Assembly (NCBI GenBank): GCA_018970255.1
Contig: JAGWWS010000020.1
Location: 1-56,112 of the forward strand
Direction of reading: 5' to 3'
DNA length: 56,112 bases
DNA from: Verrucomicrobiota bacterium
Lineage (GTDB): Bacteria > Verrucomicrobiota > Verrucomicrobiia > Chthoniobacterales > Terrimicrobiaceae
Below, piece by piece: positions 9,791 through 17,765 of the stretch (position 1 is its first letter; each line of letters opens with the position of its first letter). The position numbers were made by a program, and so were the translations under genes. The notes under the pieces are model-generated. The model ran no database searches, was not told the DNA's origin, and saw only the letters and a program-made list of their open reading frames with translations.

Positions 9791-9805
9791 AAGAATTATT
9801 CCAAA
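9791..9805 (-). promoter_or_regulatory. Candidate Fur/PerR-type operator
   Basis: On the minus strand this reads TTTGGAATAATTCTT, centred on the palindrome GAAT-A-ATTC. It resembles the PerR-box shape (TTATAAT-N-ATTATAA) and lies about 36 bases upstream of the preferred regulator start, in a short AT-rich patch. If the TTG start at 9788 is used, it sits directly before the start codon. Autoregulation is an inference from position and shape. Confidence 0.35.
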
Positions 9806-9816
9806 TAAAGGCGCGG

Positions 9817-10845
9817 CTACTTGCGGAGGGTTTTTCCGGGGACCCAGCGGCTCTCGGTCATAATGCACTTCGAGGTCTCGGGGATGCCGGTCTCGGCGCG
9901 GTGGAGCATGCCGACGAGCATGTCGATGGCATAGGCGCCGACGAGTTCGTTGCACTGGTCCATGCCGCTCCAGCCGTCCATGCCCTTGTTGATATCGAGG
10001 TGGGCGAGCCCGATGTCGCGCGGGCAGCGGATGCCGAGTTCGGCGACCCATTGGCGGACCTCCGCATGGGTGGTGACGATGGCATCGGGGCCGTATTGGC
10101 GGAGCCAGACGCCGAAGCGGCGTTTCGCGCGCGGGTCGAAATCGAATGGCGGGACGAAATTTTCCCTGCCGGCGAAGAGGCCCTCGGTTTGGAATCCCGC
10201 GCTGAAGCGGCGGTCGATGACTTTTTCGATGAGGGGGTCGATGGCGAGGGCGGGTCTTTTGTAGCCGAGGCGCGAGAGTTGGCGTGCGGTGTGCAGGGCG
10301 GTGGAGAACTGGTCGTTGCAGGCGAAGTGGAATGGCGGGTGGTCCGGGCGGATGCCAACGGCGACGCAGCTGACATCCTTCCAGACGCGGTCGAGTTTCG
10401 CGGGGAGCTTCATCATGGTGTCCACCATGCCGGCGAGGACGACGCCGCGGATGTTGCGGGCGGCGAGGAGGCGCTGGAGGCGCTCGCCGTCGAGCCCGGG
10501 CTCGTGGAGCCAGATTTCATTGCCGCCGTAGCCAAGCCCGCCGCAGCGCTCGAGGATGCCATGCGTGAGCGCGGAATAGGTCGGGTTTTTGTGGAGGAAG
10601 TCGCGGTTTTCGGAGGCGTTCAGGATGGCGATGGTCGCCTGGTATTTCGGGTTCCTGGCGACGCGCAACTGGGCCATGAGGTTCGCAACAACGGCATTGG
10701 ATTTGTAGCCGAGGCGGTCCGCCACGGAGCGGATCCGCTTGCAGGTTTCGCGGCGCAGGCGGGGGTCGTTGCGCAAGGCGAGGGAGACCGTCGCCTTGCC
10801 GACGCCCGCGGCACGGGCGATGTCGGCCATTGTCGGGGAGGGCAT
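9817..10845 (-). CDS. LacI-family transcriptional regulator
   Basis: 342 residues. The N-terminus is a textbook LacI helix-turn-helix (TMADIARAAGVGKATVSLALRNDPRL, hinge helix NAVVANLMAQLR), followed by a periplasmic-binding-like effector domain (ATIAILNAS...; VVLAGMVD; AIDPLIEKV; DIGLAHLDINKG). Such proteins bind operators as dimers and usually respond to sugars. No sugar-use operon is adjacent: the upstream neighbour is thiE and the downstream one the fur-suf operon, so its targets are probably elsewhere. A start at Met6 is also possible. No clear ribosome site is seen for either start. Confidence 0.9.
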   Translation of the reverse strand: MPSPTMADIARAAGVGKATVSLALRNDPRLRRETCKRIRSVADRLGYKSNAVVANLMAQLRVARNPKYQATIAILNASENRDFLHKNPTYSALTHGILERCGGLGYGGNEIWLHEPGLDGERLQRLLAARNIRGVVLAGMVDTMMKLPAKLDRVWKDVSCVAVGIRPDHPPFHFACNDQFSTALHTARQLSRLGYKRPALAIDPLIEKVIDRRFSAGFQTEGLFAGRENFVPPFDFDPRAKRRFGVWLRQYGPDAIVTTHAEVRQWVAELGIRCPRDIGLAHLDINKGMDGWSGMDQCNELVGAYAIDMLVGMLHRAETGIPETSKCIMTESRWVPGKTLRK

Positions 10846-10926
10846 GGGGATTTGAACTGTCCAATAGTTTTTCCGTTCCCCCGCGGGCGCAAGGAAAAAC
10901 AGCCGCCCTTTTCGCGGCGGTGCGCC

Positions 10927-11559
10927 TCAGCGGGCGCGGAGGAGCGCGAGGCAGGAGCGGCAGTAGGCGGCGGGGTCGGGGGCTTGGAGGATGCCGGAGA
11001 CGATCACGGCGCGGCGGGCGCCGGCTTCGAGGACTTGGGGAAGGTTGTGGAGCTTGATGCCGCCGATGCAGAAAATGGGGAGTGGAACGGCGGCGTGCAC
11101 GGGGGCGATGTCCGAGAGGCCGATGGGCGTGTAGTCCGGCTTAGTGGGTGTGGAAAAAAGTGGGCCGAAGCCGATGTAGTCGGGTTTTTGGGCGATGGCG
11201 GCGGTGGCTTGGGCGGGGCTGTGGGTCGAGAGGCCGATGATTTTATCGGGGCCCGCGAGGCGGCGGGCTTCCGCGACGGTGATGTCGTCCTGCCCCACAT
11301 GGGCGCCGTGCGCGCCGGTTTCGGGGACGAGGTCCGGGTGGTCATTGAGGATGAGTGGGACGGAGGATTTCCCGCAAAGCGGGGCGAGTTCGCGGGCGAG
11401 GGCGGCGATTTCGGTGCGGGGGAGCTTTTTTGCGCGGAGTTGGAGGATTTCGACCCCGCCTTCGAGCATGGCGTGCGCGGTGGCGATGGCGTTTTCGGGC
11501 GCGATGTAGCCGGTATCGAGGATTCCGTAGAGGCGGGCGGTGGCGGGGTGGAAGGTCAT
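10927..11559 (-). CDS. thiE: Thiamine-phosphate synthase ThiE
   Basis: 210 residues. It joins HMP-pyrophosphate and the thiazole phosphate to give thiamine phosphate. The TIM barrel motifs are all present: LQLRAKKLPR, LILNDHPDL, HVGQDDITV, GLSTHS, YIGFGPLFSTPTKPD (phosphate/pyrimidine binding) and FCIGGI. It starts 4 bases after waaA on the same strand, so it sits in a housekeeping run rather than with other thiamine genes. thiC lies 28 kb away under a TPP riboswitch; no riboswitch is seen before thiE. Confidence 0.92.
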   Translation of the reverse strand: MTFHPATARLYGILDTGYIAPENAIATAHAMLEGGVEILQLRAKKLPRTEIAALARELAPLCGKSSVPLILNDHPDLVPETGAHGAHVGQDDITVAEARRLAGPDKIIGLSTHSPAQATAAIAQKPDYIGFGPLFSTPTKPDYTPIGLSDIAPVHAAVPLPIFCIGGIKLHNLPQVLEAGARRAVIVSGILQAPDPAAYCRSCLALLRAR

Positions 11560-11563
11560 GGGG

Positions 11564-12865
11564 TCAATTTTGCGCCAAGAGCTGTCGGAGGTGTGCGACG
11601 GTGCGGCGTGTGGCGCCGCGGTGGGAGAGGAGGCAATTCGCGGCGGCGCGGACTGTGGACTCGCGTCGGGCGGGGTTTTCGAGGAGGGAGGCGATGGCGG
11701 GTTCGAGTTCGGCGGGGGTGGGGACTTGGACGGCGCCGCCTTCGCGGACGAGTGTGTCGGCGAGGGGTTGGAAATTTTGCATGTTCGGTCCGAAGACGAC
11801 CGGAACGCCTGCGGTGATGGGCTCGGCGGGGTTTTGTCCCCCGCGGGCGGCGAGGGATTTTCCGATGAAGACGACGGTGGCGAGGTGATACCAACTCGCG
11901 AGTTCGCCGGTGGTGTCCACGAGGAGGAGGTCGGGGTTTTGACCGGGGTCGGGGCGGGTGCGGCGGGCGACGCGCAAGCCGAGGGAGGCGAGTTCGCGGG
12001 CGACCGAGTCGCCGCGTTCCTGGTGGCGGGGGACGAGGATCAGGAAGAGGTCGGGGAATTTTTTTCGGAGCGAGCGGTGGGTTTCGGCGAGGAGTTTTTC
12101 TTCGCCGTCGAATGTGCTGCCGCCGAGGAGGACCGGGGCGTTTGGCGGCACGCCGAGGCTTTCGAGGACGGGTCGGAAATCGCGCAATGGGCGAGGGGGT
12201 TGGGCTTCGTCGTCGAATTTGATGCTGCCGGTGACGAGGAGTTTCGCGGGGTCGATGCCGAGGGAGGTCCAGCGGGCGCGGTCGGACGGTTCCTGCAGGC
12301 AGAGCGCGGCGAGTTGGTTGAAGACGGGGGCGGTTATGGCGCGGGCGAGGCGGAAGCGTTTTTCGGAGCGCTGCGAGAGGCGGGTGTTGACGAGGGCGGC
12401 TTTCGCGCCGGTGCGGCGGGCTTCGCAAACGATGTTGGGCCATACTTCGGCTTCGACCAGGACGAGGAGGCGCGGGCGGATGAGGCGGACGGCGCGGCGG
12501 GCGACGGGCAGGAAATCGAGGGGGTTGTAGATGGGCTCGAGCCAGGTCGATTTGCGCGTGGCGGCGAGTTTGAACCCGGTGGAGGTGGTGGTGGAGAGGA
12601 CGAAGGATGCGGCGGGGTCCGCGGCGCGGAATTCCTGGATGAGTTTCAGGGCGATGTTCACTTCGCCCACGCTGACGGCGTGGACCCAGATGCGCCCGGT
12701 GTTTTCAATTTTTGCGCGGACGCCAGGCGAGTAGATGGCGAAGCGTTGCCAGAATTTGTGGCGGTATTGCCCGCGGCGGACCATGCGGACGAGGAATGCC
12801 GGCAGCATGGCGAGGAGGACGAAGGGGAAGGCGAGGTTGTAGAGGAAACGGATGGGGCCAATCAT
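11564..12865 (-). CDS. waaA: 3-deoxy-D-manno-octulosonic acid (Kdo) transferase
   Basis: 433 residues from the ATG at 12865, which overlaps the rsmD stop as ATGA and so is translationally coupled to it. The GT-B enzyme adds Kdo to lipid A at the inner membrane. An N-terminal membrane helix (FLYNLAFPFVLLAMLPAFLV) precedes the GT30 signature IWVHAVSVGEVN with the catalytic Glu, then EAEVWPN, and in the C-terminal half GGSTFDGEEKLL, VPRHQERG and AARGGQNPAEPI. Its presence argues for an LPS-bearing outer membrane. Confidence 0.92.
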   Translation of the reverse strand: MIGPIRFLYNLAFPFVLLAMLPAFLVRMVRRGQYRHKFWQRFAIYSPGVRAKIENTGRIWVHAVSVGEVNIALKLIQEFRAADPAASFVLSTTTSTGFKLAATRKSTWLEPIYNPLDFLPVARRAVRLIRPRLLVLVEAEVWPNIVCEARRTGAKAALVNTRLSQRSEKRFRLARAITAPVFNQLAALCLQEPSDRARWTSLGIDPAKLLVTGSIKFDDEAQPPRPLRDFRPVLESLGVPPNAPVLLGGSTFDGEEKLLAETHRSLRKKFPDLFLILVPRHQERGDSVARELASLGLRVARRTRPDPGQNPDLLLVDTTGELASWYHLATVVFIGKSLAARGGQNPAEPITAGVPVVFGPNMQNFQPLADTLVREGGAVQVPTPAELEPAIASLLENPARRESTVRAAANCLLSHRGATRRTVAHLRQLLAQN

Positions 12866-13413
12866 CGTTTCGCGAGGAAGTGGATTTCGCTGCCGCCATA
12901 CCGCTTCGAGCGGACGGGCTCGAAGAGTTCGGAGGGGAGGGCGGGCCCGCCGTGCTGTTTTTCGAGGACGAGCAGGGCGTTCGGGCGGAGCGCTGCGTGG
13001 AGTTTTTTTGAAGAAGCGAGCTGGGAGGCGTGGTCGGTGTCGCCGTCTTTTTTGAAATAGGGGGGGTCGGCGAAGACCAGGTCGAATTCGGCTTCGCCCG
13101 CGTAGAGGTCGAGGAAGCGGTAGGCGTCCATGGTTTGGACGCTGGCTTCGCAGGTGGCGGAGCGGAGGTTCTCGCGGATGCAACGGGTGCAGCGTTCGCT
13201 CGAATCCACAAAGACCGCGCGGTCCGCGCCGCGGCTGAGGGCCTCGATTCCCATGGCGCCGGAGCCTGCGAAGAGGTCCAGCACGGAGGCGCCTGGGACG
13301 AGGTCGCCGAGGCTCGAGAAAACGGCGGCTTTCACGCGGTCCATCGTGGGGCGGAGTCCGTCGGGCGGGGATTTGAGCGGGCGTCCGCCCGCGGTGCCTG
13401 CAATCACGCGCAC
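12862..13413 (-). CDS. rsmD: 16S rRNA (guanine(966)-N2)-methyltransferase RsmD
   Basis: 183 residues with a GTG start (MRVIAGTAGGRPL). It methylates G966 of 16S rRNA in the assembled small subunit using S-adenosylmethionine. Motif I is VLDLFAGSGAMGIEALSRGA, the acidic residue after strand 2 is in AVFVDSS, and the catalytic DPPY motif is in LVFADPPYFKKDG. Length is normal. It lies between the AsmA-like gene (4-base gap) and waaA (ATGA overlap). Confidence 0.94.
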   Translation of the reverse strand: MRVIAGTAGGRPLKSPPDGLRPTMDRVKAAVFSSLGDLVPGASVLDLFAGSGAMGIEALSRGADRAVFVDSSERCTRCIRENLRSATCEASVQTMDAYRFLDLYAGEAEFDLVFADPPYFKKDGDTDHASQLASSKKLHAALRPNALLVLEKQHGGPALPSELFEPVRSKRYGGSEIHFLAKR

Positions 13414-13417
13414 GGTG

Positions 13418-14851
13418 TCAGTTTGCGGGCTGGGGTGCCGGGGTTGGCTTGGGCTGTTTTTTGGTGCCGGGCATGCGGAGGATGCTTTTCAGGAATCCGC
13501 CGACATCCTGGCCGATGCGAACGCCGACGAGTTTGTCGAGGAGGTTGGTTTTCGGTTTCGCAAGCGTGCCGCCGACTTGAAAGGGCATGTGGGTGTAGCC
13601 GGCTTGCTCGGAGGGTTTGAAATTCGTGCCGAGGAGCCCGCGGGTTTCGCGGCGGAGTTTATCGTTCACATGGAAGCGGGCGTCGAGGTCGAGGGCGCCG
13701 GCGAAGTCGATGGTTCCGGTGGCGTCCATCATGAGGTTCTCGGTGACGGTGACGAGGCGGTCCACGACGACCCTTCCATCGCGGATGGAGAAGTCCGCCT
13801 CGGCGGTGCCGAGTTCGAGGAGGCGGAGTTCCTCGATGCGGAGTAGTTCGCCGAGTTGGCGGATGAAGTCGACGGGTTCGACGCGGGCTTCGGAAAGTAT
13901 GGCTTTTCCGCCGCCGAGGAAGGTTTCGGGGCGTCCCGGAATTCCCTGGAGGGCGAGTTCTCCGCGGAAAGTGCCGCCTGTGTTGCCTGGCTCGATGCCG
14001 GAGTCGGCTGCGAATTTTTGGAGGGAGATATTTTCGGCGGCGATGGAGGCGCGGAAGGCGGGGTCGGGGAGGAGTTCGAACGCGCCGGCGATTTCGCCGC
14101 CTGCCCAGGAGCCCTTCAGGTCTGGGATGGCGAGGCGACCGTCTTTCCAGGAAAAGGTGCCGTGGATTTCCCGGGGCTGGATGGCGCCGTGGATGGTGGC
14201 GCGGGCGAGGCGGAATTTTCCTGTGATGCCGCCGTCGGGCGAGGGGGCGGATTCGATGTCGAGACCTTCGACCTTTAGCGAGGGCATGCCGGCGTGCGTG
14301 TAGAAAATGGCGGTGCCGTTTTTGACTTGGAAGGCTTCGAGGCGGGTTTCGGATTTTTTTGGTTCGGTGGGTTCGGGTGCGGTGGCGACTGGCGCTTCGG
14401 CGGTGGTGGTGGTTTGGGCAATGGGCTCCGACGGTTCGGGGGCAGCAGGCAATGACGCAGGGGCTTGGGATTTTTTTTCCACCCAAGTGCCGCCGGGTTG
14501 TCGGGCGAGGACGAGGACGGGTTCGATGATGTCGATGTTTTCGATGACGAGGCGACCGGCGAACAACTCGCCGAGTGCGATGCGGAGTTTGAGCGTCGGG
14601 ATTTCGAGCATCGGGCGGTTCGAGCCCGGTTGGGGCGGGACTTTGACGCCCGAGACGACGAGACCCGACCAGGGGGTGTAGTAGGTCGCGCCGATGGTGG
14701 GTGCGGCGCCTGCGCCCGAGGAGACGGCGGCGGCGAGGCGTTGCTGGACGCCGGAGGATTGCAGGTAAAGGTTCAGCCCGAGCGTGGCGATGGCGGCAAG
14801 GGCGATGAGTGCGCCGAGGGCGATGAGAATTGGCTTGGCAAGCTGGTGCAC
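13418..14851 (-). CDS. AsmA-like envelope protein
   Basis: 477 residues. One N-terminal membrane helix (PILIALGALIALAAIATLGLNLYL) is followed by a long, beta-rich periplasmic part with AsmA-like repeats: TYYTPWSGLVVSGVKV, IENIDIIEPVLVLAR, and a C-terminal segment VTENLMMDATGTIDFAGALD that is typical of AsmA/TamB-like bridge proteins. A Pro/Ala/Glu-rich low-complexity linker (about residues 135-170) interrupts the repeats. Proteins of this family are linked to lipid transport or outer-membrane assembly. It leads the run asmA-like, rsmD, waaA, thiE. The exact function is not established. Confidence 0.7.
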   Translation of the reverse strand: MHQLAKPILIALGALIALAAIATLGLNLYLQSSGVQQRLAAAVSSGAGAAPTIGATYYTPWSGLVVSGVKVPPQPGSNRPMLEIPTLKLRIALGELFAGRLVIENIDIIEPVLVLARQPGGTWVEKKSQAPASLPAAPEPSEPIAQTTTTAEAPVATAPEPTEPKKSETRLEAFQVKNGTAIFYTHAGMPSLKVEGLDIESAPSPDGGITGKFRLARATIHGAIQPREIHGTFSWKDGRLAIPDLKGSWAGGEIAGAFELLPDPAFRASIAAENISLQKFAADSGIEPGNTGGTFRGELALQGIPGRPETFLGGGKAILSEARVEPVDFIRQLGELLRIEELRLLELGTAEADFSIRDGRVVVDRLVTVTENLMMDATGTIDFAGALDLDARFHVNDKLRRETRGLLGTNFKPSEQAGYTHMPFQVGGTLAKPKTNLLDKLVGVRIGQDVGGFLKSILRMPGTKKQPKPTPAPQPAN

Positions 14852-14887
14852 GCGATGAAGCTACCGACCTTCTTTCGAAAGTGAAGT

Positions 14888-15763
14888 GTGAACAAAACGC
14901 TCATCATTTTGAACCCTGCGGCTCGCGGGGGGCGCTCTGGAAAGCTCGTTGAAAAAATCCGCTCGTTTGCCGGCGACACGGAAATCCGTCTGACGGGGGC
15001 GGTCGGCGATGCGCGGAGAATGGCTCAGGATGGGGTTCGGGAAGGTTTTGAAAAAATCGTGGCGGCGGGCGGGGACGGGACGCTCAACGAGGTGCTCAAT
15101 GGTGTGGTGGGCTCGGATGTGGCGCTCGGGATTTTGCCGACGGGGACGATGAATGTTTCCGCGGCGGAATTGGGGATTCCCTCGGGCGACCCGGCGCGGG
15201 CTTGGGAGGTGGTGGAGCGGGGGTTCAGCCGCGAAATCGACCTGCCGCGCGCGAACGGGCAGTTTTTTATCCAGCTCGCCGGCGCGGGGCTCGATGCCGA
15301 GGTGGTGCGGCGGACTCCGGTGGAGTTGAAGAAATCGCTGGGACCGCTCGGGTATGTTTTGACGCTGGCGCAGGTGCTGGCGGGTCCGCCGCCGAAGATT
15401 TCCGCGAAGCCGTGCGATGGTCCGGAGCGGCAGGGGTGTTTCGCGCTCATCGGGAATGGTCGCATGTATGGCGGTCCGTTCCGGCTCTTCAAGGATGCGT
15501 GCCTCGATGACGGGCGGCTCGATGTGCTGGTCTTCAAGAACCAGAGCCATTGGGACATCGTGCGGTATTTCCAGGCGATTCTGGCGGGGGCGCATTTGAA
15601 GTTGCCCGACATCGAGTATTTCCAAACCGAGTCGCTGCGGGTCGAGGGACCCGAGGGCGTGGCGGTGGAACTCGACGGGGAATCGGCGGGGGAATTGCCG
15701 TGCGAGTTTGCGATTTCGGACCGGAGGTTGCGCGTGCTGGTTCCCGAGCGGAACGGGGTTTAG
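14888..15763 (+). CDS. Diacylglycerol/lipid kinase-family protein (YegS/BmrU type)
   Basis: 291 residues from a GTG start (VNKTLIILNPAARGG). The kinase nucleotide motif GGDGTLNEVLNG and the PTGTMNVSA loop are present, followed by the beta-sandwich half (GAGLDAEVV, GNGRMYGGPFRL, DDGRLDVLVFKN, VELDGESAGELP). This family phosphorylates lipids such as diacylglycerol or related compounds; the substrate here is unknown. It is transcribed alone, divergent from the AsmA-like gene and convergent with the ureide operon, whose last stop overlaps its own by about 4 bases. Confidence 0.85.
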   Translation: MNKTLIILNPAARGGRSGKLVEKIRSFAGDTEIRLTGAVGDARRMAQDGVREGFEKIVAAGGDGTLNEVLNGVVGSDVALGILPTGTMNVSAAELGIPSGDPARAWEVVERGFSREIDLPRANGQFFIQLAGAGLDAEVVRRTPVELKKSLGPLGYVLTLAQVLAGPPPKISAKPCDGPERQGCFALIGNGRMYGGPFRLFKDACLDDGRLDVLVFKNQSHWDIVRYFQAILAGAHLKLPDIEYFQTESLRVEGPEGVAVELDGESAGELPCEFAISDRRLRVLVPERNGV

Positions 15764-17001
15764 GACGCGAGGCGGGCGAGGGTGCGGGCGAGGACTTCGA
15801 CGCCTTTGGCGATTTGGGAGGGGCTGGAAAATTCGTCGGGGCGGTGGCTCCAGCCGTTCCGGCAGGGGATGAAGACCATCACGATGGGGGCGATGAGCGC
15901 CATGAAGAGCGAATCGTGGTAGGCACGGCTGACCATGCGGCGGTGGGTGAAGCCGGCTTCGCGGGCGGAGGACTCGGCGGCTTCGACCAACGCGGGGGCG
16001 CAGATGGCGGGGGGGTCGGAATTGATGGTGGTGATTTCGTGGAGAAGGTGGCGGCGTTTGCAGATTTCGCGGATTTCGCTGCGGAGGGATTCTTCGACGG
16101 CTTGGCGTGCGGAGTGGTCGGTATCGCGGATGTCGATTTCGAGCGTGGCTTCGAAAGGGACGGAATTGATGGCGCCGGGTTTGATCTTAAAAATTCCGGT
16201 GGTGCCGACGCCGTCGGAGGAGCCGAGGGATTTGACGAGGTGCTCGACGGCGAGGGCGGTTTCGGCGGCGCCTAAGGAGGCGTCGCGGCGGTCGGGCATG
16301 AGGACGGCTCCGGCGTGTCCGCCATCGCCTTCGAACCGCACGCGGAGCGCGGCGGGGGCGGCGATTTTTTCCACGATGCCGATGTCGAGGTTTTCGCGTT
16401 CGAGGATGGGACCTTGTTCGATGTGGAGTTCGACGAAGGCGGCATAGTTGCCTTGGGGAATGGCGACGGATGCGAGCGGCTCGGAGCCGAAGCCTGCGGC
16501 GGCGCGGAGTTCGTCGAGGGATTTTCCATCGTGGTCGCGGAGTTCTGCGGCGCGTTCCGGCGAGAGGCGCGAGCCCATCAGGCGGCTGCCGAGGCAACCG
16601 AGACCGAAGCGAGTGGGTTCCTCGGAAGTGAAGAGAATGATTTCGATGGGGGCTTGGGGCTGGAAGCCCGAGGATTGGAGGGCGCGGATGGCTTCGAGTG
16701 CGCCGAGGACGCCGAGCACGCCGTCGTATTTTCCGGCGTTCGGGATGGCGTCGATGTGCGAACCGGTGGCGATGGGTTTGCGGGCGGGGTCGGAGCCGTT
16801 CCAGCGGGCGAAGGTGTTGCCGACGGCATCGACGCGGATTTCGAGTCCGGCTTTTTCGAAAAGCGCGCCGAGCATTTTTCTCGCGGCTTGGTCTTCCTTG
16901 GAAAAAACGAGGCGGGTGACCGCGGGGGGCGGTGTTTCCGAGAGGAGGGCGAGGGAATCTATCTCGGCGGAGAGGCGGTCGATGTCGATGCGGGGCGTCA
17001 C
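15760..17001 (-). CDS. Ureidoglycolate amidohydrolase, plant type (M20 family)
   Basis: 413 residues from a GTG at 17001 that overlaps the preceding stop as GTGA. M20/carbamoylase metal motifs are present: GSHIDAIPNAGKYDG, TSEEPTRFG, ELHIEQGPIL, GHAGAVLMPDRRDA. Two stretches separate it from allantoate amidohydrolases: SEEPTRFG and MVSRAYHDSLF, in place of the GAGHDA motif. From memory, both match plant ureidoglycolate amidohydrolase (UAH). It should convert ureidoglycolate to glyoxylate, ammonia and CO2, the last step of the operon. An ordinary allantoate amidohydrolase or N-carbamoyl amidase is the alternative. It is the sixth and last gene of the operon. Confidence 0.75.
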   Translation of the reverse strand: MTPRIDIDRLSAEIDSLALLSETPPPAVTRLVFSKEDQAARKMLGALFEKAGLEIRVDAVGNTFARWNGSDPARKPIATGSHIDAIPNAGKYDGVLGVLGALEAIRALQSSGFQPQAPIEIILFTSEEPTRFGLGCLGSRLMGSRLSPERAAELRDHDGKSLDELRAAAGFGSEPLASVAIPQGNYAAFVELHIEQGPILERENLDIGIVEKIAAPAALRVRFEGDGGHAGAVLMPDRRDASLGAAETALAVEHLVKSLGSSDGVGTTGIFKIKPGAINSVPFEATLEIDIRDTDHSARQAVEESLRSEIREICKRRHLLHEITTINSDPPAICAPALVEAAESSAREAGFTHRRMVSRAYHDSLFMALIAPIVMVFIPCRNGWSHRPDEFSSPSQIAKGVEVLARTLARLAS

Positions 17002-17765
17002 GGCAGCGCGGGGAGGCGGCTCACATTTTTGTAGTAGAGGTAGCTGGCAGGCGAGTCGCCCATCGCGACGAACCATTGCGGGCAGTAGGGCGCCATCCAG
17101 ATGACATCGCCTTCGCGCACGGGGTGCCAATCGTCGCCGAGCCTGTAAACGCCCATGCCGCCGAGCATGAGGAGCCCGTGTTCCATGATGTGGGTTTCGA
17201 CGAACGGGAGCGTGGCGCCGGGGCGGTAGGTGAAGATGTTGACCGCCATGTCGAATGCGGGTTCGTCGGGGAGCAGGGTTTTCAACATCGCGCCTTCGTG
17301 ACCGAGGAATGGGGCGGCGGTGTGTTCGTTTGCGTGACCTTTGCGCGAAGACGGGGCTGGTGTGCCGGCGAGGGGCTCGTATCGTTTTTCAAAGAGCGCG
17401 GCTTCGGTGGGCTCGTTCGCGGTGAGGGTGTCCGATCCTCCGGGCGGGATGTAGAGGTAGGAACCGGCTTCGTGTTTTCCATGGTCCGCGCAGGTGGCGG
17501 CACCTTTCGTGAAGTAGAGGAAGCGCTCGACGCCGGGCAGTGCCGGGAGCGGGAGCGTGGCGCCTTTTTCCCAGCGGATGGTCGCTTGCGTGAGGTTCGC
17601 GCCCATGGCGGGCGTGATGTGGAAAATCGCGGTGGTGCCGGTGGAGCCGGGGTATTGGCTCGGGACGAAGCCGTCCGATGTGATGAGCGCGTGGCGCTGT
17701 CGGAGGCTGGTGCGGGTGAGTCCGAAGACCGGTGTGCGGGTGTGGGTGTCGAGCGGGTTGTTCAT
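16998..17765 (-). CDS. (S)-ureidoglycine aminohydrolase (bicupin)
   Basis: 255 residues from the ATG at 17765 (MNNPLDTHTRTPVFGLTRT), overlapping the allantoinase stop as ATGA. It releases ammonia from (S)-ureidoglycine to give ureidoglycolate. The double cupin fold shows in ERFLYFTKGA/GSYLYIPPGG and in the second cupin, where ETHIMEHGLLML carries the manganese-binding His and Glu residues; DVIWMAPYCPQWFVA is nearly invariant in AllE/YlbA/UGlyAH proteins. Genes on both sides belong to the same pathway, which makes the assignment firm. Confidence 0.93.
   Translation of the reverse strand: MNNPLDTHTRTPVFGLTRTSLRQRHALITSDGFVPSQYPGSTGTTAIFHITPAMGANLTQATIRWEKGATLPLPALPGVERFLYFTKGAATCADHGKHEAGSYLYIPPGGSDTLTANEPTEAALFEKRYEPLAGTPAPSSRKGHANEHTAAPFLGHEGAMLKTLLPDEPAFDMAVNIFTYRPGATLPFVETHIMEHGLLMLGGMGVYRLGDDWHPVREGDVIWMAPYCPQWFVAMGDSPASYLYYKNVSRLPALP

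Noticed and set aside
9315-9792. Upstream extension of SufC to 9792
   Set aside because: The extra 160 residues are an out-of-frame reading of the Fur-like gene; SufC proteins begin at the MSLKIENL position.
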